From positions 39,488 through 103,487 of the forward strand of contig NZ_JAIBNX010000006.1 of assembly GCF_026130045.1 (NCBI RefSeq): 64,000 bases of DNA. Reading direction: 5' to 3'. The translations under genes and the position numbers were made by a program. This stretch comes from Micromonospora sp. CPCC 205371. GTDB lineage: Bacteria; Actinomycetota; Actinomycetes; Mycobacteriales; Micromonosporaceae. The notes under the pieces were generated by a model. That model did not search any database, had not been told where the DNA came from, and saw nothing but the letters and a program-made list of their open reading frames with translations. This document shows positions 41,520 to 49,287 of this stretch, in pieces; the first letter of the stretch is position 1, and each line of letters starts with the position of its first letter.

Positions 41520-42122
41520 TCAGGCTGCGTTGCGCCGATGGCCTTCGAATCGCTCAGATCGCGCTGCTTCGTAGGCGGCGAGGATTCGCGGGTGGTCGCC
41601 GGTCCGGTAGTGGTCGTCGGCGATGCGGAAGCAGCCGCAGAAGATCCGGCCGCCGCGGGCTTCGTACTGGACATCGAAGTGGTCGCCGGATGGGCAGGCG
41701 CACCACGCGTAGTGCCAGTCACCGAGGATGAAGACGCCGGATTCGAACCAGCGGTAGCACTTCGGCGGACCGGTCTCGGTGACCTTGGTTGGGTCGGGGA
41801 TGCGGTCGCAGAACATGGCGACCTTGCCGCCATTGGGGTTGTCGGCTTGGGCGGCGGCGAACTGCTCCCACCGCCACACGCCCTCCGGGTCTACGTCGCC
41901 CGCTAGGCCAGGCTTGATCTCGGCGAACAGGCCGATGTCCGGGAGATAGAAGTCGGGCAGATAGGTGCCTCCAACCGTGCCGAGGGTGTACCGCTCGGGC
42001 TCGTAGTCCCACCGGAGGTCAAGGTGGTCGAAGAACACTGCCCAGCGGGCCTCGTGGCGGGAGCGGAAGGTGACGCCGGCCCAGGTTGTCGGGAGCGCAC
42101 GGGGTTCAGAGCTGCTGGTCAT
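41520..42122 (-). CDS. restriction-endonuclease-fold nuclease (PD-(D/E)XK)
   Basis: About 200 residues. TFRSRHEARWAVFFDHLDLR matches the N-terminal helix of a TnsA/Vsr-like family of phage nucleases. It is followed by YEPERYTLGTVGGTYLPDFY with Asp, then LFAEIKPGLAG carrying the E-x-K pair. The C-terminal half has Cys/His clusters (WCACPSGDHF, FCGCFRIADDH) that may bind zinc. The ATG at 42122 has AAGGA before it; an upstream start overlaps the small gene by 44 bases. Likely roles are DNA repair or branched-DNA cleavage; the substrate is unknown. Confidence 0.7.
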   Translation of the reverse strand: MTSSSEPRALPTTWAGVTFRSRHEARWAVFFDHLDLRWDYEPERYTLGTVGGTYLPDFYLPDIGLFAEIKPGLAGDVDPEGVWRWEQFAAAQADNPNGGKVAMFCDRIPDPTKVTETGPPKCYRWFESGVFILGDWHYAWCACPSGDHFDVQYEARGGRIFCGCFRIADDHYRTGDHPRILAAYEAARSERFEGHRRNAA

Positions 42123-42291
42123 CGTGGTCCTTGGTGAGGGGTTCTTCATCGCCGGGCATCTCGGCGAGAACGTGCTGGCGTGCGCGGATCACTTCGGGGG
42201 TGTCGTCTTCAACATCTGGGCGTGGCGTCGGCCCGTACCGCTCGGCGAGGAGCAGTTCCAGCACATCGCGCATTGGTGTGGCTCCGCTCAT
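42106..42291 (-). CDS. 61-residue helical protein
   Basis: MSGATPMRDVLELLLAERYG, then PEVIRARQHVLAEMPGDEEP; helical and acidic. First leftward gene after the divergent gap. Function unknown; could be a small regulator or inhibitor. Confidence 0.5.
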   Translation of the reverse strand: MSGATPMRDVLELLLAERYGPTPRPDVEDDTPEVIRARQHVLAEMPGDEEPLTKDHDDQQL

Positions 42292-42362
42292 TGCTTGTAC
42301 CTGACGCTCGACCGTACGCTAGAACTGACAGTACACCTAGAGTTCAGGGTTACGGGAGTGAC
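42292..42362. promoter_or_regulatory. divergent intergenic region
   Basis: Only 71 bp separate the leftward helical gene from the rightward antitoxin-like gene. The gap carries several GTAC tetramers and an imperfect dyad around CTAGAACTGAC and CTAGAGTTCAG. TAGAGT at 42338-42343 could be a -10 element for the rightward gene. It probably holds both promoters and the autoregulatory operator. No -35 is assigned. Confidence 0.4.
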
Positions 42363-42647
42363 ATGACCATCACGACTGACGTCGCGCTGCACGCCGACAC
42401 GTACGGTGACCCGTACACTGCGGGCATGGCGAGGCGGCGGATCATGGGCGCGCAGGAGGTTCGGTCGAACTTCAGCGACCGGCTCGACGCTGCCGGGAAC
42501 GACGAGCACACGATCGTGCTGCGGCGCAGTGCCCCGGACGCCGTGCTCGTGCCCGCCCGCTGGTACCACCAAGCCTGCGAAGCGCTGGGCGACCCGTGGG
42601 AGGACTGGGTTCCCCCGCCCGAAAAGCCTGCCGACAGCAAGGACTGA
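42363..42647 (+). CDS. Phd/YefM-like antitoxin
   Basis: Rightward, 94 residues. Core MGAQEVRSNFSDRLDAAGND matches the Phd/YefM N-terminal DNA-binding pattern, followed by TIVLRRSAPDAVLVPARWYH, the usual strand pair, and a short acidic C-terminus ending PPPEKPADSKD. GGGAG precedes the ATG at 42363; an internal ATG at 42447 would give the bare core. Phd antitoxins bind DNA and neutralise a toxin. No toxin gene is next to it, so it may act only as a repressor or as an anti-toxin against a host system. Confidence 0.65.
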   Translation: MTITTDVALHADTYGDPYTAGMARRRIMGAQEVRSNFSDRLDAAGNDEHTIVLRRSAPDAVLVPARWYHQACEALGDPWEDWVPPPEKPADSKD

Positions 42648-42652
42648 CCCGC

Positions 42653-42976
42653 TCACCGCGCCACCTCCTCGGGCCGGACGAGGCGCAGCGACGCACGCTG
42701 GCCGTGACGTGACGGCCGCTCGATCAGCCCCTTGTCCTCAAGCCGCCGGATCTGGTAGCGGAGGCTTCCCGTGGAACGCATCCCGACTGCGGCGACAATC
42801 TCGCGGAAGGTCGGTGGGTAGCCGCGGTCCGCGATGTGGTCGGCGATGTAGCGGAGGATCGCCGTCTGCCGGCCGGTGAGCGACTGAACCTCGATGTCGT
42901 AGCCGGCTGGCCAGTCGACGCGGCCGCCACGGACCGGGGCCAGACGGCACAAGCCGTGCGGGGTGGTGATGCTCAT
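42653..42976 (-). CDS. LexA-type winged-helix DNA-binding protein
   Basis: 107 residues. Residues 35-95 match the LexA DNA-binding domain (LTGRQTAILRYIADHIADRG, then YPPTFREIVAAVGMRSTGSL and a wing with IERPSRHGQRA). No autoproteolytic serine/lysine domain follows, so it is a repressor or activator without SOS cleavage. It lies directly opposite the antitoxin-like gene (convergent, 5-bp gap) and behind the lipoprotein, from which a strong hairpin separates it. Confidence 0.8.
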   Translation of the reverse strand: MSITTPHGLCRLAPVRGGRVDWPAGYDIEVQSLTGRQTAILRYIADHIADRGYPPTFREIVAAVGMRSTGSLRYQIRRLEDKGLIERPSRHGQRASLRLVRPEEVAR

Positions 42977-43026
42977 CGGCTGCTCCGGGGTTGCGCGGGT
43001 GAGGCCAGGTTGGGGATGGTGGAGGA

Positions 43027-43057
43027 GCGCGGCCGGTGGAGAAGACACCGGCCGCGC
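43027..43057 (-). terminator. 12-bp GC hairpin after the lipoprotein gene
   Basis: GCGCGGCCGGTG at 43027-43038 pairs with CACCGGCCGCGC at 43046-43057 around a 7-nt loop, 9 bases after the lipoprotein stop. It lacks a U tract. It probably terminates the lipoprotein operon before the LexA-type regulator. Confidence 0.7.
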
Positions 43058-43065
43058 CCTGCGAG

Positions 43066-44031
43066 CTACTTCGTCGTCACGTTCACGCCGGCCGTACCGC
43101 CGACGATCAACGTGCAGTTCGGGTTCGCCGCGCACGCCTTCGCCGACTCAAGCTGCGTCTCCAGCTCTTTCAGTCGCACGTAGCCGGCGTCGCGTCCCGC
43201 CTGGCTGAGCTTGTTGGCGACATCCACCTGTGATTGGGCGGCGATCAGCGCGGCCTTCGCGTCCTGCTCGGCCTTGAACACCCGCGCCCGCGCCTCGGCG
43301 ATCCCTTGGTCGGCGAAGTTCACATCGGTGATGGAGATCCGGATCGGCGGGCATTCCTTCTTCGACCGGTCGTAGGTGGGCCCGCAGAAGTAGTCGCCGC
43401 CCGTCTTCGCCTTCAGCTCGGTGAGGAAGGTGGCGCCGAGGGCTTCCTCCATCTGCTTCCACACACCGTTGGCGTTGGCGTCCAAGGCGTCTGCGGTGTA
43501 GTTGCGGGTCGCTTCCCGGATCGCCTTCTCCTCGGCGGGGACCAGCGTGTTGAGCAGCATGGTCCGCCATGCGCCCTCGTTGAAGGTGCCGTCGCCGTCG
43601 GACACCTTGTAGCGGCGCCCGGTCTTCTCCCAAAACTGGACAACCGGGGAGCCGACGCCGCCGTCGCAGTTGGTGTTCAGGTAGAACTCGGCGGTGGCGT
43701 AGACGACCACCTCGGGGCCGGGCTGCCCGTCCGGGCCGGGCTTCGACGACGACTTGATGGGCTGGTCGGTGTCGCCGCCGGTGGGCCGGATGTTCCAGGT
43801 CCGCAGCGACGTCGGCAGCGTGTAGACGTTGTTGTTCGCCTGCCACGGGCCCTTACCGTTCGGCTCGACGCACTCCTTGAACTCTTTGGTGTCGACGGAG
43901 CCGTCCATGTAGAACAGGTAGACCTCGTCGGCGGGTGGCCGGGTGGAGCAGCCGGCCAGGGTGGCGAGAACGGCCGCGCTGGTGGCGACGGCCAGTGCCT
44001 TGACGAGACGGCGTCGGGGATTGCGGGTCAC
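43066..44031 (-). CDS. SPFH/prohibitin-like lipoprotein
   Basis: 321 residues. N-terminal basic segment, hydrophobic helix and lipobox (VLATLAGCS) direct lipidation at Cys28. The rest has SPFH-type organisation: DVNFADQGIAEARARVFKAE, then a long Ala/Lys coiled coil with AALIAAQSQVDVANKLSQAG. Such phage lipoproteins occur in Streptomyces phages and probably decorate the host membrane during infection. It starts 4 bases inside the upstream membrane gene. The function is not established, and membrane microdomain assembly is inferred from SPFH family knowledge. Confidence 0.75.
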   Translation of the reverse strand: MTRNPRRRLVKALAVATSAAVLATLAGCSTRPPADEVYLFYMDGSVDTKEFKECVEPNGKGPWQANNNVYTLPTSLRTWNIRPTGGDTDQPIKSSSKPGPDGQPGPEVVVYATAEFYLNTNCDGGVGSPVVQFWEKTGRRYKVSDGDGTFNEGAWRTMLLNTLVPAEEKAIREATRNYTADALDANANGVWKQMEEALGATFLTELKAKTGGDYFCGPTYDRSKKECPPIRISITDVNFADQGIAEARARVFKAEQDAKAALIAAQSQVDVANKLSQAGRDAGYVRLKELETQLESAKACAANPNCTLIVGGTAGVNVTTK

Positions 44032-44285
44032 TCAAACTCCCTGTTGTAGCGGGCAAGCCACTGGTCAGCGGCCTTTTGGGATGGTTCGGACAACACCTCG
44101 ATCTCGTCGAGGCGCGTTGGGTGACGGACACGGCCGATCAGGGCGGCGGCGTCGTTGAGCAGCGCCCGGTGCTTGCGGGAAAGCGGCCGTGCTGGGCGTA
44201 GGGCGACCGTGAGCGCAAAGCTGACGATGGCACCCACGAGGGCGGCGGCGGAGATGACCAGCGCCATTACTCGCCACCACCGCAC
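44028..44285 (-). CDS. 85-residue membrane protein
   Basis: One N-terminal membrane helix (VMALVISAAALVGAIVSFAL) followed by a basic helical cytosolic domain (SRKHRALLNDAAALIGRVRH). Co-transcribed with the lipoprotein and likely part of the same membrane unit. Confidence 0.6.
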   Translation of the reverse strand: MRWWRVMALVISAAALVGAIVSFALTVALRPARPLSRKHRALLNDAAALIGRVRHPTRLDEIEVLSEPSQKAADQWLARYNREFE

Positions 44286-44503
44286 GAGGAGCCGCTGTCG
44301 GAGCTGGAGCTCGACCCGCAGTCCGACGGCGACGACGAGTCGGGGCCCGCCCCGTAGTACGACCCGCCGTACACGGTTTGGTGCAGCGGCGACGTCGGAT
44401 CGGACATGGCGTCGTAGGTGGACGTCGCCGACTGCTCGCGGCGGCGATCCTGACGGCAGCGGGCGTCAGTGCAGTCACGACGCTGATGGGTCTTGCAGCG
44501 CAT
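44267..44503 (-). CDS. 78-residue Ser/Gly-rich protein with zinc-like N-terminus
   Basis: MRCKTHQRRDCTDARCRQDR gives a Cys/His knuckle, then a Ser-rich tail ending GSSCGGGE. A strong AGGAG ribosome site precedes it. Low-complexity tails like this are common in small actinophage proteins. Function unknown. Confidence 0.5.
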   Translation of the reverse strand: MRCKTHQRRDCTDARCRQDRRREQSATSTYDAMSDPTSPLHQTVYGGSYYGAGPDSSSPSDCGSSSSSDSGSSCGGGE

Positions 44504-44514
44504 AGCGTTTCTCC

Positions 44515-44871
44515 TCAGGGTTGGATTGCCGGGCGGTCCGGCTGTCGGGTGAGCAGTTCTTGCTGGATCGCCCGGACCTCGGCGGCGAGCTCCGCGTTGG
44601 GTTTGCGGCAGCGCGGGCACGTCACCGCACGCGAGCCGTCGGGTAGGACGGCGACGCTCCAGCCGGGGGCACGGGCCTGGATGTCCCGCTCCGCCTCGGA
44701 CGGCGACGGCATCGGACCGAACGACCCGTCCGAATCGACTCGGACCACCGACCCCAGCCAGCCACCCACACCGCAGGCGTTGAACTTGGTACCGCACTCC
44801 TCACCGACCGGGCGGAGATGCTTGTCCACCTCACGGCCGGTGCAGGTCAGCGGTACGGGACGCTCGATCAC
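44515..44871 (-). CDS. zinc-ribbon hypothetical protein (118 aa)
   Basis: From GTG 44871, MIERPVPLTCTGREVDKHLR, with EECGTKFNACG and later TCPRCRKPNAELAAEV forming a CxxC ribbon; the C-terminal helix may be a DNA-binding or partner-binding element. The GTG overlaps the upstream stop. Confidence 0.55.
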   Translation of the reverse strand: MIERPVPLTCTGREVDKHLRPVGEECGTKFNACGVGGWLGSVVRVDSDGSFGPMPSPSEAERDIQARAPGWSVAVLPDGSRAVTCPRCRKPNAELAAEVRAIQQELLTRQPDRPAIQP

Positions 44872-45122
44872 GCGGCCACCTCGCAGTCCTCGGGCAGCGG
44901 CGTCCATGCGTTGATGTCGGACACGTCGAACCTGTGCGACGTTGGCTCGGCCAGGATTCGGGCGCGACGCTGCGGCATCCGAAGCTTCAGGGCGAGCGAG
45001 TTGAGCGTCATGCCGCGGCGGACGCCTTCGCGGACGGCGTACCGCTTCTCGGCCTCGGTCAGGTTGACCCGCTCACCCTTGAGGGCTTTGTTGACGGCGA
45101 GCATGTCCACGATGGGAGCCAT
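44868..45122 (-). CDS. small helix-turn-helix protein (84 aa)
   Basis: Helical DNA-binding-like protein: YAVREGVRRGMTLNSLALKL followed by RMPQRRARILAEP, consistent with a helix-turn-helix. It lies just behind SSB and may regulate the early operon. Confidence 0.55.
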   Translation of the reverse strand: MAPIVDMLAVNKALKGERVNLTEAEKRYAVREGVRRGMTLNSLALKLRMPQRRARILAEPTSHRFDVSDINAWTPLPEDCEVAA

Positions 45123-45128
45123 GTTGAT

Positions 45129-45620
45129 CTAGAAAGGAGGCTCGGAATCGAAGTCCGACGCGGCCGATCCGGCAGGCGTAGCCGATGACGACGACGCCCA
45201 CGGGTCATCGAAGCCGCCTCCACCGGAACCGCCCGACGCCCGACCGCCACCGCTCGACCGCGACATCCGCTGCAGCTTCGCCGTGGCGAACTTCAGCGTC
45301 GGCCCGATCGAGTCCACCTGGAGCTCTACGACCGATCGCTTTTCACCCTCGCGGGTCTCGTAGGACCGGGTCTCCAAGCGCCCCGTCACGACCACCTCGA
45401 CGCCGCGCTGCAAGCTCTCGGCGAGGTTCTCGGCTTCCTGACCCCAGACGGTTCCGTTGATGAAGAACGCCTTGTCGTCTTCCCATTCTTGGGTCTGCGG
45501 GTTCTTCTTCCGCGAGTTGAAGGCGAGGCGTACCTTCGCGACCGCCTTACCCGACGGAGTGAAGCGCAATTCAGGATCTTCGATCAGTCGGCCGGTGCCG
45601 GTCATGATGGGCAGGCTCAT
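45129..45620 (-). CDS. ssb: single-stranded DNA-binding protein
   Basis: 163 residues. OB-fold from MSLPIMTGTGRLIEDPELRF through FINGTVWGQEAENLAESLQR and GVEVVVTGRLETRSYETREG to about residue 110, then a disordered Gly/Ser tail ending DFDSEPPF, the conserved acidic tip that binds SSB partners. It coats replication intermediates. Start at 45620 gives the canonical N-terminus and overlaps the upstream stop; a longer upstream start adds a Pro/basic stretch atypical of SSB. Confidence 0.93.
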   Translation of the reverse strand: MSLPIMTGTGRLIEDPELRFTPSGKAVAKVRLAFNSRKKNPQTQEWEDDKAFFINGTVWGQEAENLAESLQRGVEVVVTGRLETRSYETREGEKRSVVELQVDSIGPTLKFATAKLQRMSRSSGGGRASGGSGGGGFDDPWASSSSATPAGSAASDFDSEPPF

Positions 45621-46141
45621 GCTGCGGTCCTTTCGGGGAGGCGGTGAAGGGGTGCGCACGCAGCGCGTGCTTGGTCGATGAGGTCGTGGGTGAGTACCGG
45701 CTGCCGTGCCAGAGCGTCGAGTGCCTCCTCATGCCGGCGTACCGATGCCCTCAGCGAGGCGTTTTCCCGTTCAAGGTCTGCGATCCGGCGGCGGGCACGG
45801 TCCAACGCGGCTTGGTCACGGTCGGCGCGTTGCTTCACGTCGCGCAGCGACTCCCACGACAGTGCGGTCTGCGCTTGCCCGAGCCGCGACTCCAGTTCCG
45901 CAATCCGGTCCGCCACCGAACGGTCGATGAGCGTGAGGGTCAAGCCGAGAACGTCGGCGACTTGCCGGAGACTCTTGGACGCGGGATGTCCTTGGCCTCG
46001 CTCGATCAGCCACACGGTGCGGATGTTGACGCCGGCGCGTTCGGCGACGTCTCGTTGCCTTAGCTCCAGGGCGAGGCGCCGGGCTCGGATCGCCGCACCG
46101 AGTGGGTCGGCGGTTGGTCGGCGAGAGGTGCGGGGGCTCAT
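45617..46141 (-). CDS. XRE-family regulator with coiled coil
   Basis: 174 residues. Residues 15-70 are an XRE helix-turn-helix (RARRLALELRQRDVAERAGV, then TVWLIERGQGHPASKSLRQV). Residues 75-150 form a long coiled coil (ADRIAELESRLGQAQTALSW, then EREN..LRASV repeats). It may act as a transcriptional regulator or bridge DNA. It is next to SSB in a replication cluster, so regulation of early genes is plausible. No phosphorylation or ligand domain is seen. Confidence 0.75.
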   Translation of the reverse strand: MSPRTSRRPTADPLGAAIRARRLALELRQRDVAERAGVNIRTVWLIERGQGHPASKSLRQVADVLGLTLTLIDRSVADRIAELESRLGQAQTALSWESLRDVKQRADRDQAALDRARRRIADLERENASLRASVRRHEEALDALARQPVLTHDLIDQARAACAPLHRLPERTAA

Positions 46142-46611
46142 TGGTCGTCCTCCGGCTTCTGTCCGGCGCCGTCGCAGTCCACGTCAGTCCGGCGTCCGCC
46201 GTACATCTGCTTGTGCGCCTTGATGCGCCCGTCCTCGTCGAGGTCTTCCTCGGACACGCACACCGGGCACACCCCCGTCGGAGCGATGGCGGTTGCGGCG
46301 TCGACCTTCCCGAGCAGGTTTTTGCACTGCGGGTGCGCCGATTCCAGCGAAGGTTGCAGCACTGGCGGCACGACGAGCCCGACACCGCACAGGGCCCGCC
46401 GCGGGTCGGCTGCCGAGACGATGTGTGGCCATTCGCCGCCCCACCCGTACGACAGCAGCGGGGCCGGCAGCTCGGCTACCTTCCCGGCCTGACGGCGGGC
46501 AGCGTGCGGTTCCGTCGCCTCCCTACCATCCGCGGTGCGGCAGGGCTGGAGACGCCGGGCGAGACAAGAAGGGCACGGCACCTTCCGCCACGACGCGACC
46601 TTCTCAGGCAT
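46138..46611 (-). CDS. phage zinc-finger protein (157 aa)
   Basis: An N-terminal CPSCLARRLQPCRTADGRE followed by ATEPHAAR resembles phage zinc-binding fingers that end CxxC...C...H. A second region has CPVCVSEEDLDEDGR and a C-terminal acidic tail. Probably a nucleic-acid-binding adaptor; partner unknown. Confidence 0.55.
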   Translation of the reverse strand: MPEKVASWRKVPCPSCLARRLQPCRTADGREATEPHAARRQAGKVAELPAPLLSYGWGGEWPHIVSAADPRRALCGVGLVVPPVLQPSLESAHPQCKNLLGKVDAATAIAPTGVCPVCVSEEDLDEDGRIKAHKQMYGGRRTDVDCDGAGQKPEDDQ

Positions 46612-47206
46612 CGCTGGCCTCCAACGCGTGGAGATCGGCGAGCCGGTTGGCGGCGATCACGCGGCCAGCCGCAATCGCTTCTGAGTGGGACAGGTTGCCG
46701 CGCAAGCCCAGCTTCGCCAGCGAGTCGGCAGCTTCGTTGAGGATGTGCCCGGTGTGGCCTTCCACCCACCGGACCGTCACCTCGGGACGGCCGGCGAGTG
46801 TGTCGGCCAGCCCAACCAGAGCCGGAGTGGCGTCATCGGTCCGGTACGCCGAACGGTAGGCGGCAGGCAAGCGCCCGTCGCCGCCCTGCCAGCGACGCAG
46901 GTATTCGATCGCGTCCTGGCTGTCGAGTAGCAGAGTGACCGGGCCAGTCGGCTTGATGCGACGCCACGCGTAGGCAACCGCCCGCAGCTCCGCAACCAGC
47001 ACCGTCTCCGACAGGCAGGCGTCGATCGGGTAGCGGTGTCCTCGCGCTCCCCAATGGCCGGTGTCGGACAGCCACCCTAGGCCGACGCGAGGGCCGGTGA
47101 CGGCGGCGTCGGTGGCCAGTGTTGTGTGTTCGACCGTGTGGTCGGGGATGCGGCCGTGGACGTTAACGGCGTACAGCTTGCGCTTAGCCACGACCGTCAC
47201 CGCCAT
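46604..47206 (-). CDS. RNase H-like ribonuclease
   Basis: 200 residues with the type I RNase H catalytic layout: Asp in LATDAAVTGPRVGLGWLSDT (strand 1), Glu in SETVLVAELRAVAYAWRRI, Asp in VTLLLDSQDAIEYLRRW, and Asp near the end in EGHTGHILNEAADSLAKLG, with the GHT segment before it. These residues bind two metals to cut RNA in RNA-DNA hybrids, for example to remove primers. It overlaps the next gene by 8 bases and the ASCH gene by 23. Activity is expected, but the His/Asn catalytic details are unverified. Confidence 0.8.
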   Translation of the reverse strand: MAVTVVAKRKLYAVNVHGRIPDHTVEHTTLATDAAVTGPRVGLGWLSDTGHWGARGHRYPIDACLSETVLVAELRAVAYAWRRIKPTGPVTLLLDSQDAIEYLRRWQGGDGRLPAAYRSAYRTDDATPALVGLADTLAGRPEVTVRWVEGHTGHILNEAADSLAKLGLRGNLSHSEAIAAGRVIAANRLADLHALEASDA

Positions 47207-47804
47207 CGAGTTGGGCCTGACTGGCCTTCCAGGCGGCGCTGCCGCCGTCCTGAACCCGCGCGAGCACTTGGTCGGCGAGGTCTGCTGGTGCCGAATCGCC
47301 GAGCACGGCAGCGGCGGCTAGGGCGTCCATCAGCCGATCATCGAGTTGGTGTTGCACCTTCTCGGCCACATCTGGGGGCAGTTGCCACGGCAGCGACAGG
47401 GAACCCCGAACCGGGCCCACCGGCTCCAGCAGCGCCTCCGTGTCGGCGAGCTCGACGTGCCACACGACCGGGTTGATGGTGTTGGGCTGGTCGCCCCATC
47501 GGCTTTCGCAGCAGCCCGGTTCGGCACGGTGACAGCCAGCCACAGTGGTGACCGCGACGATCCGGCGCATCAGGTTCGGGAACTCGGTGCCGTCGAGTGG
47601 CCCCTGGTTCTGCCAGTTCTGCTCGCCCCACCACCAGGACCGGATACGCGGGTCTTGCCCGCCGAGCCGACACCATGTGGCGGCCGTGTGGACAGCGAGC
47701 TGGCCGCGGTAGTGGACCTGCCGGGTGCGGTTCTCGACGTCCTTGAACCCCGAGGCGATCGCGAGTGCCCATGGCGCTCGCACGGTGATGGCGTTGGCGA
47801 TCAC
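47184..47804 (-). CDS. ASCH-domain protein
   Basis: 206 residues. AITVRAPWALAIASGFKDVE then NRTRQVHYRGQLAVHTA, the ASCH/EVE-like signature of an RNA-binding beta barrel. The middle has WWWGEQNWQNQGPLDG and the C-terminus is helical. ASCH proteins bind or act on modified RNA and are common in phages; the exact role is unknown. GTG start is set by its overlap with the upstream stop (GTGA). Confidence 0.7.
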   Translation of the reverse strand: MIANAITVRAPWALAIASGFKDVENRTRQVHYRGQLAVHTAATWCRLGGQDPRIRSWWWGEQNWQNQGPLDGTEFPNLMRRIVAVTTVAGCHRAEPGCCESRWGDQPNTINPVVWHVELADTEALLEPVGPVRGSLSLPWQLPPDVAEKVQHQLDDRLMDALAAAAVLGDSAPADLADQVLARVQDGGSAAWKASQAQLDGGDGRG

Positions 47805-48073
47805 GGGCGTGCCGCCTTCCGCCAGGAACGCCACAGCCGCCACATATCCAGCCACCCCAGCGACGCGAGATGCCGCTCACTCCAGAAGTTGTCCAGACAC
47901 GAACCCGGCGGACTGGTGTGCCGCAACGGCAGCGCCTCGTCATGCGTCGGACAGTGATTCGCGCCCCCCAACGCCCCCACGGTGACGCCGACCAGATCCC
48001 GGTAGGTGGTGGTGAGACGGCCGTCGGCCAAACTCGGGGCGCAGGCTCGGATCATTCGCAGGCGGCGACTCAC
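47801..48073 (-). CDS. hypothetical protein (90 aa)
   Basis: Not recognised. MSRRLRMIRACAPSLADGRL is basic, then RDLVGVTVGALGGANHCPTH and a Trp/Arg-rich C-terminus. A Cys/His pair could bind metal. Confidence 0.5.
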   Translation of the reverse strand: MSRRLRMIRACAPSLADGRLTTTYRDLVGVTVGALGGANHCPTHDEALPLRHTSPPGSCLDNFWSERHLASLGWLDMWRLWRSWRKAARP

Positions 48074-48507
48074 GCTGACACCGCCGCACGCTCGCTGGCC
48101 TGCTCGACGATGTGGTCGGCGAATACCTCGAACATGTCCACCTGCCCGTCAATGACAGGCGGTGGCCCGGGCTCCGGTTCGGGATCGTCGCCGTCGTCGC
48201 GGCGCTCGTCGAACTCAGTGCACGTGTCGACGAACGCGCAGCCGTCCGGGTCGTCGGCGGTCGTCTCGGACACCTCAACCCGGTTCGTCCCCTCGATGCG
48301 GGCACCGAACTTGACGTAATGCCGGGTCAACTCCTTCGGCCAGTTGCCGAGCATCGCAACCGACAGGATCGGACACCAGGTCTCCGTCTCGGCGTCGTCA
48401 CGGCGGCAGCGGTAGCACCACCGGTCGGCCCAGTAGTCGTACTCGGATCCGTTGGAGAACGGGCTCCGGTCCTCGGCGTCGGCGGCGATCTGTTCCTGTG
48501 TCCTCAT
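48070..48507 (-). CDS. Cys-rich hypothetical protein (145 aa)
   Basis: N-terminal YDYWADRWCYRCRRDDAETE with a CxxC knuckle, then ETWCPILSV; a middle acidic stretch and a C-terminal DMFEVFADHIVEQASERAAV helix. Zinc-binding predicted; function unknown. Confidence 0.5.
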   Translation of the reverse strand: MRTQEQIAADAEDRSPFSNGSEYDYWADRWCYRCRRDDAETETWCPILSVAMLGNWPKELTRHYVKFGARIEGTNRVEVSETTADDPDGCAFVDTCTEFDERRDDGDDPEPEPGPPPVIDGQVDMFEVFADHIVEQASERAAVSA

Positions 48508-48665
48508 CGGCTCGCCTCCTCGGTGAGCGGGATCTGCCGGTATTCGGTGCCGTCCGGGTCCTCGTGGACGTCGCCGTCGTGAACCGGAAGGACGCAGGGT
48601 TCGTCGTCGCGGACGGTGTGGCAGAAGGTGTCGGACGGGGCAATCACCGGCTCAGTTGCTGTCAT
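48504..48665 (-). CDS. 53-residue hypothetical protein
   Basis: MTATEPVIAPSDTFCHTVRD, then CVLPVHDGDVHEDPDGTEYR; acidic, with Cys and His that may bind metal. Overlaps the VWA gene by 14 bases and the next by 4. Confidence 0.5.
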   Translation of the reverse strand: MTATEPVIAPSDTFCHTVRDDEPCVLPVHDGDVHEDPDGTEYRQIPLTEEASR

Positions 48666-49287
48666 CGGCCAGCGCCTCAGCCAGCAGTCCCGACGTTTCC
48701 GACGCCGACGCGCCCTTCGAGTACGCGACGGACGCCTGGGTTAGCCCCGAGTACGCCGAGCGGGTCGCGGAGCCGCTGTGCGCCGATCGGACCGTGTTCG
48801 TGGCCGCGAACCCCAACGCGCCGGCCTGCGCCCAGGCGTCCACGCCAGCTCCGAGGTAGATGAACGACCACTTACCGGTCGCCTCGCGTTCCTTGATCAG
48901 GGCGGCGATGCGGTCGCGGGCGAACTCGCGGGAAGCGTTCTCCGCCCCGTCGGTCTGCACGACCACCAGCACGCGGTCACCGTCGGCTAGGGTCGGTACC
49001 CGCGAGTCGAACTCGGCGACCGTCTTTCCAACCGCATCCAGCAGTGCCGTCATCGCACGTGGCCGGTAGTTCTCCTCCGTCAACCGGGGGACGTCCTTCA
49101 GCTTCGCCGCCACGCACAGGGACTCGAACCGGTCATCGAACAGGGTTACGGTAAGCCGGTATTTGCCGCCGTCCTTGGCGAGTTCATCGAGGTAGGTGTT
49201 GAAGCCGCCGCGAACGTCCTCCGCGAGCGGCTGCATCGACCCGCTCATGTCGGTGACGATCAGGACGTGGGTGGTGGGCTTGGTCAT
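48652..49287 (-). CDS. von Willebrand factor A-domain protein
   Basis: 211 residues. HVLIVTDMSGSMQPLAEDVR gives the MIDAS DxSxS, and a distal Thr/Asp site lies in VVQTDGAENASREFARDRI; a Rossmann-like VWA fold is expected, binding metal-dependent partners. The last 60 residues are Ser/Ala/Gly-rich and look disordered. VWA proteins mediate protein interaction; a phage role might be chaperone or complex scaffold. No ATPase partner (MoxR-type) is seen nearby. Confidence 0.8.
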   Translation of the reverse strand: MTKPTTHVLIVTDMSGSMQPLAEDVRGGFNTYLDELAKDGGKYRLTVTLFDDRFESLCVAAKLKDVPRLTEENYRPRAMTALLDAVGKTVAEFDSRVPTLADGDRVLVVVQTDGAENASREFARDRIAALIKEREATGKWSFIYLGAGVDAWAQAGALGFAATNTVRSAHSGSATRSAYSGLTQASVAYSKGASASETSGLLAEALADDSN

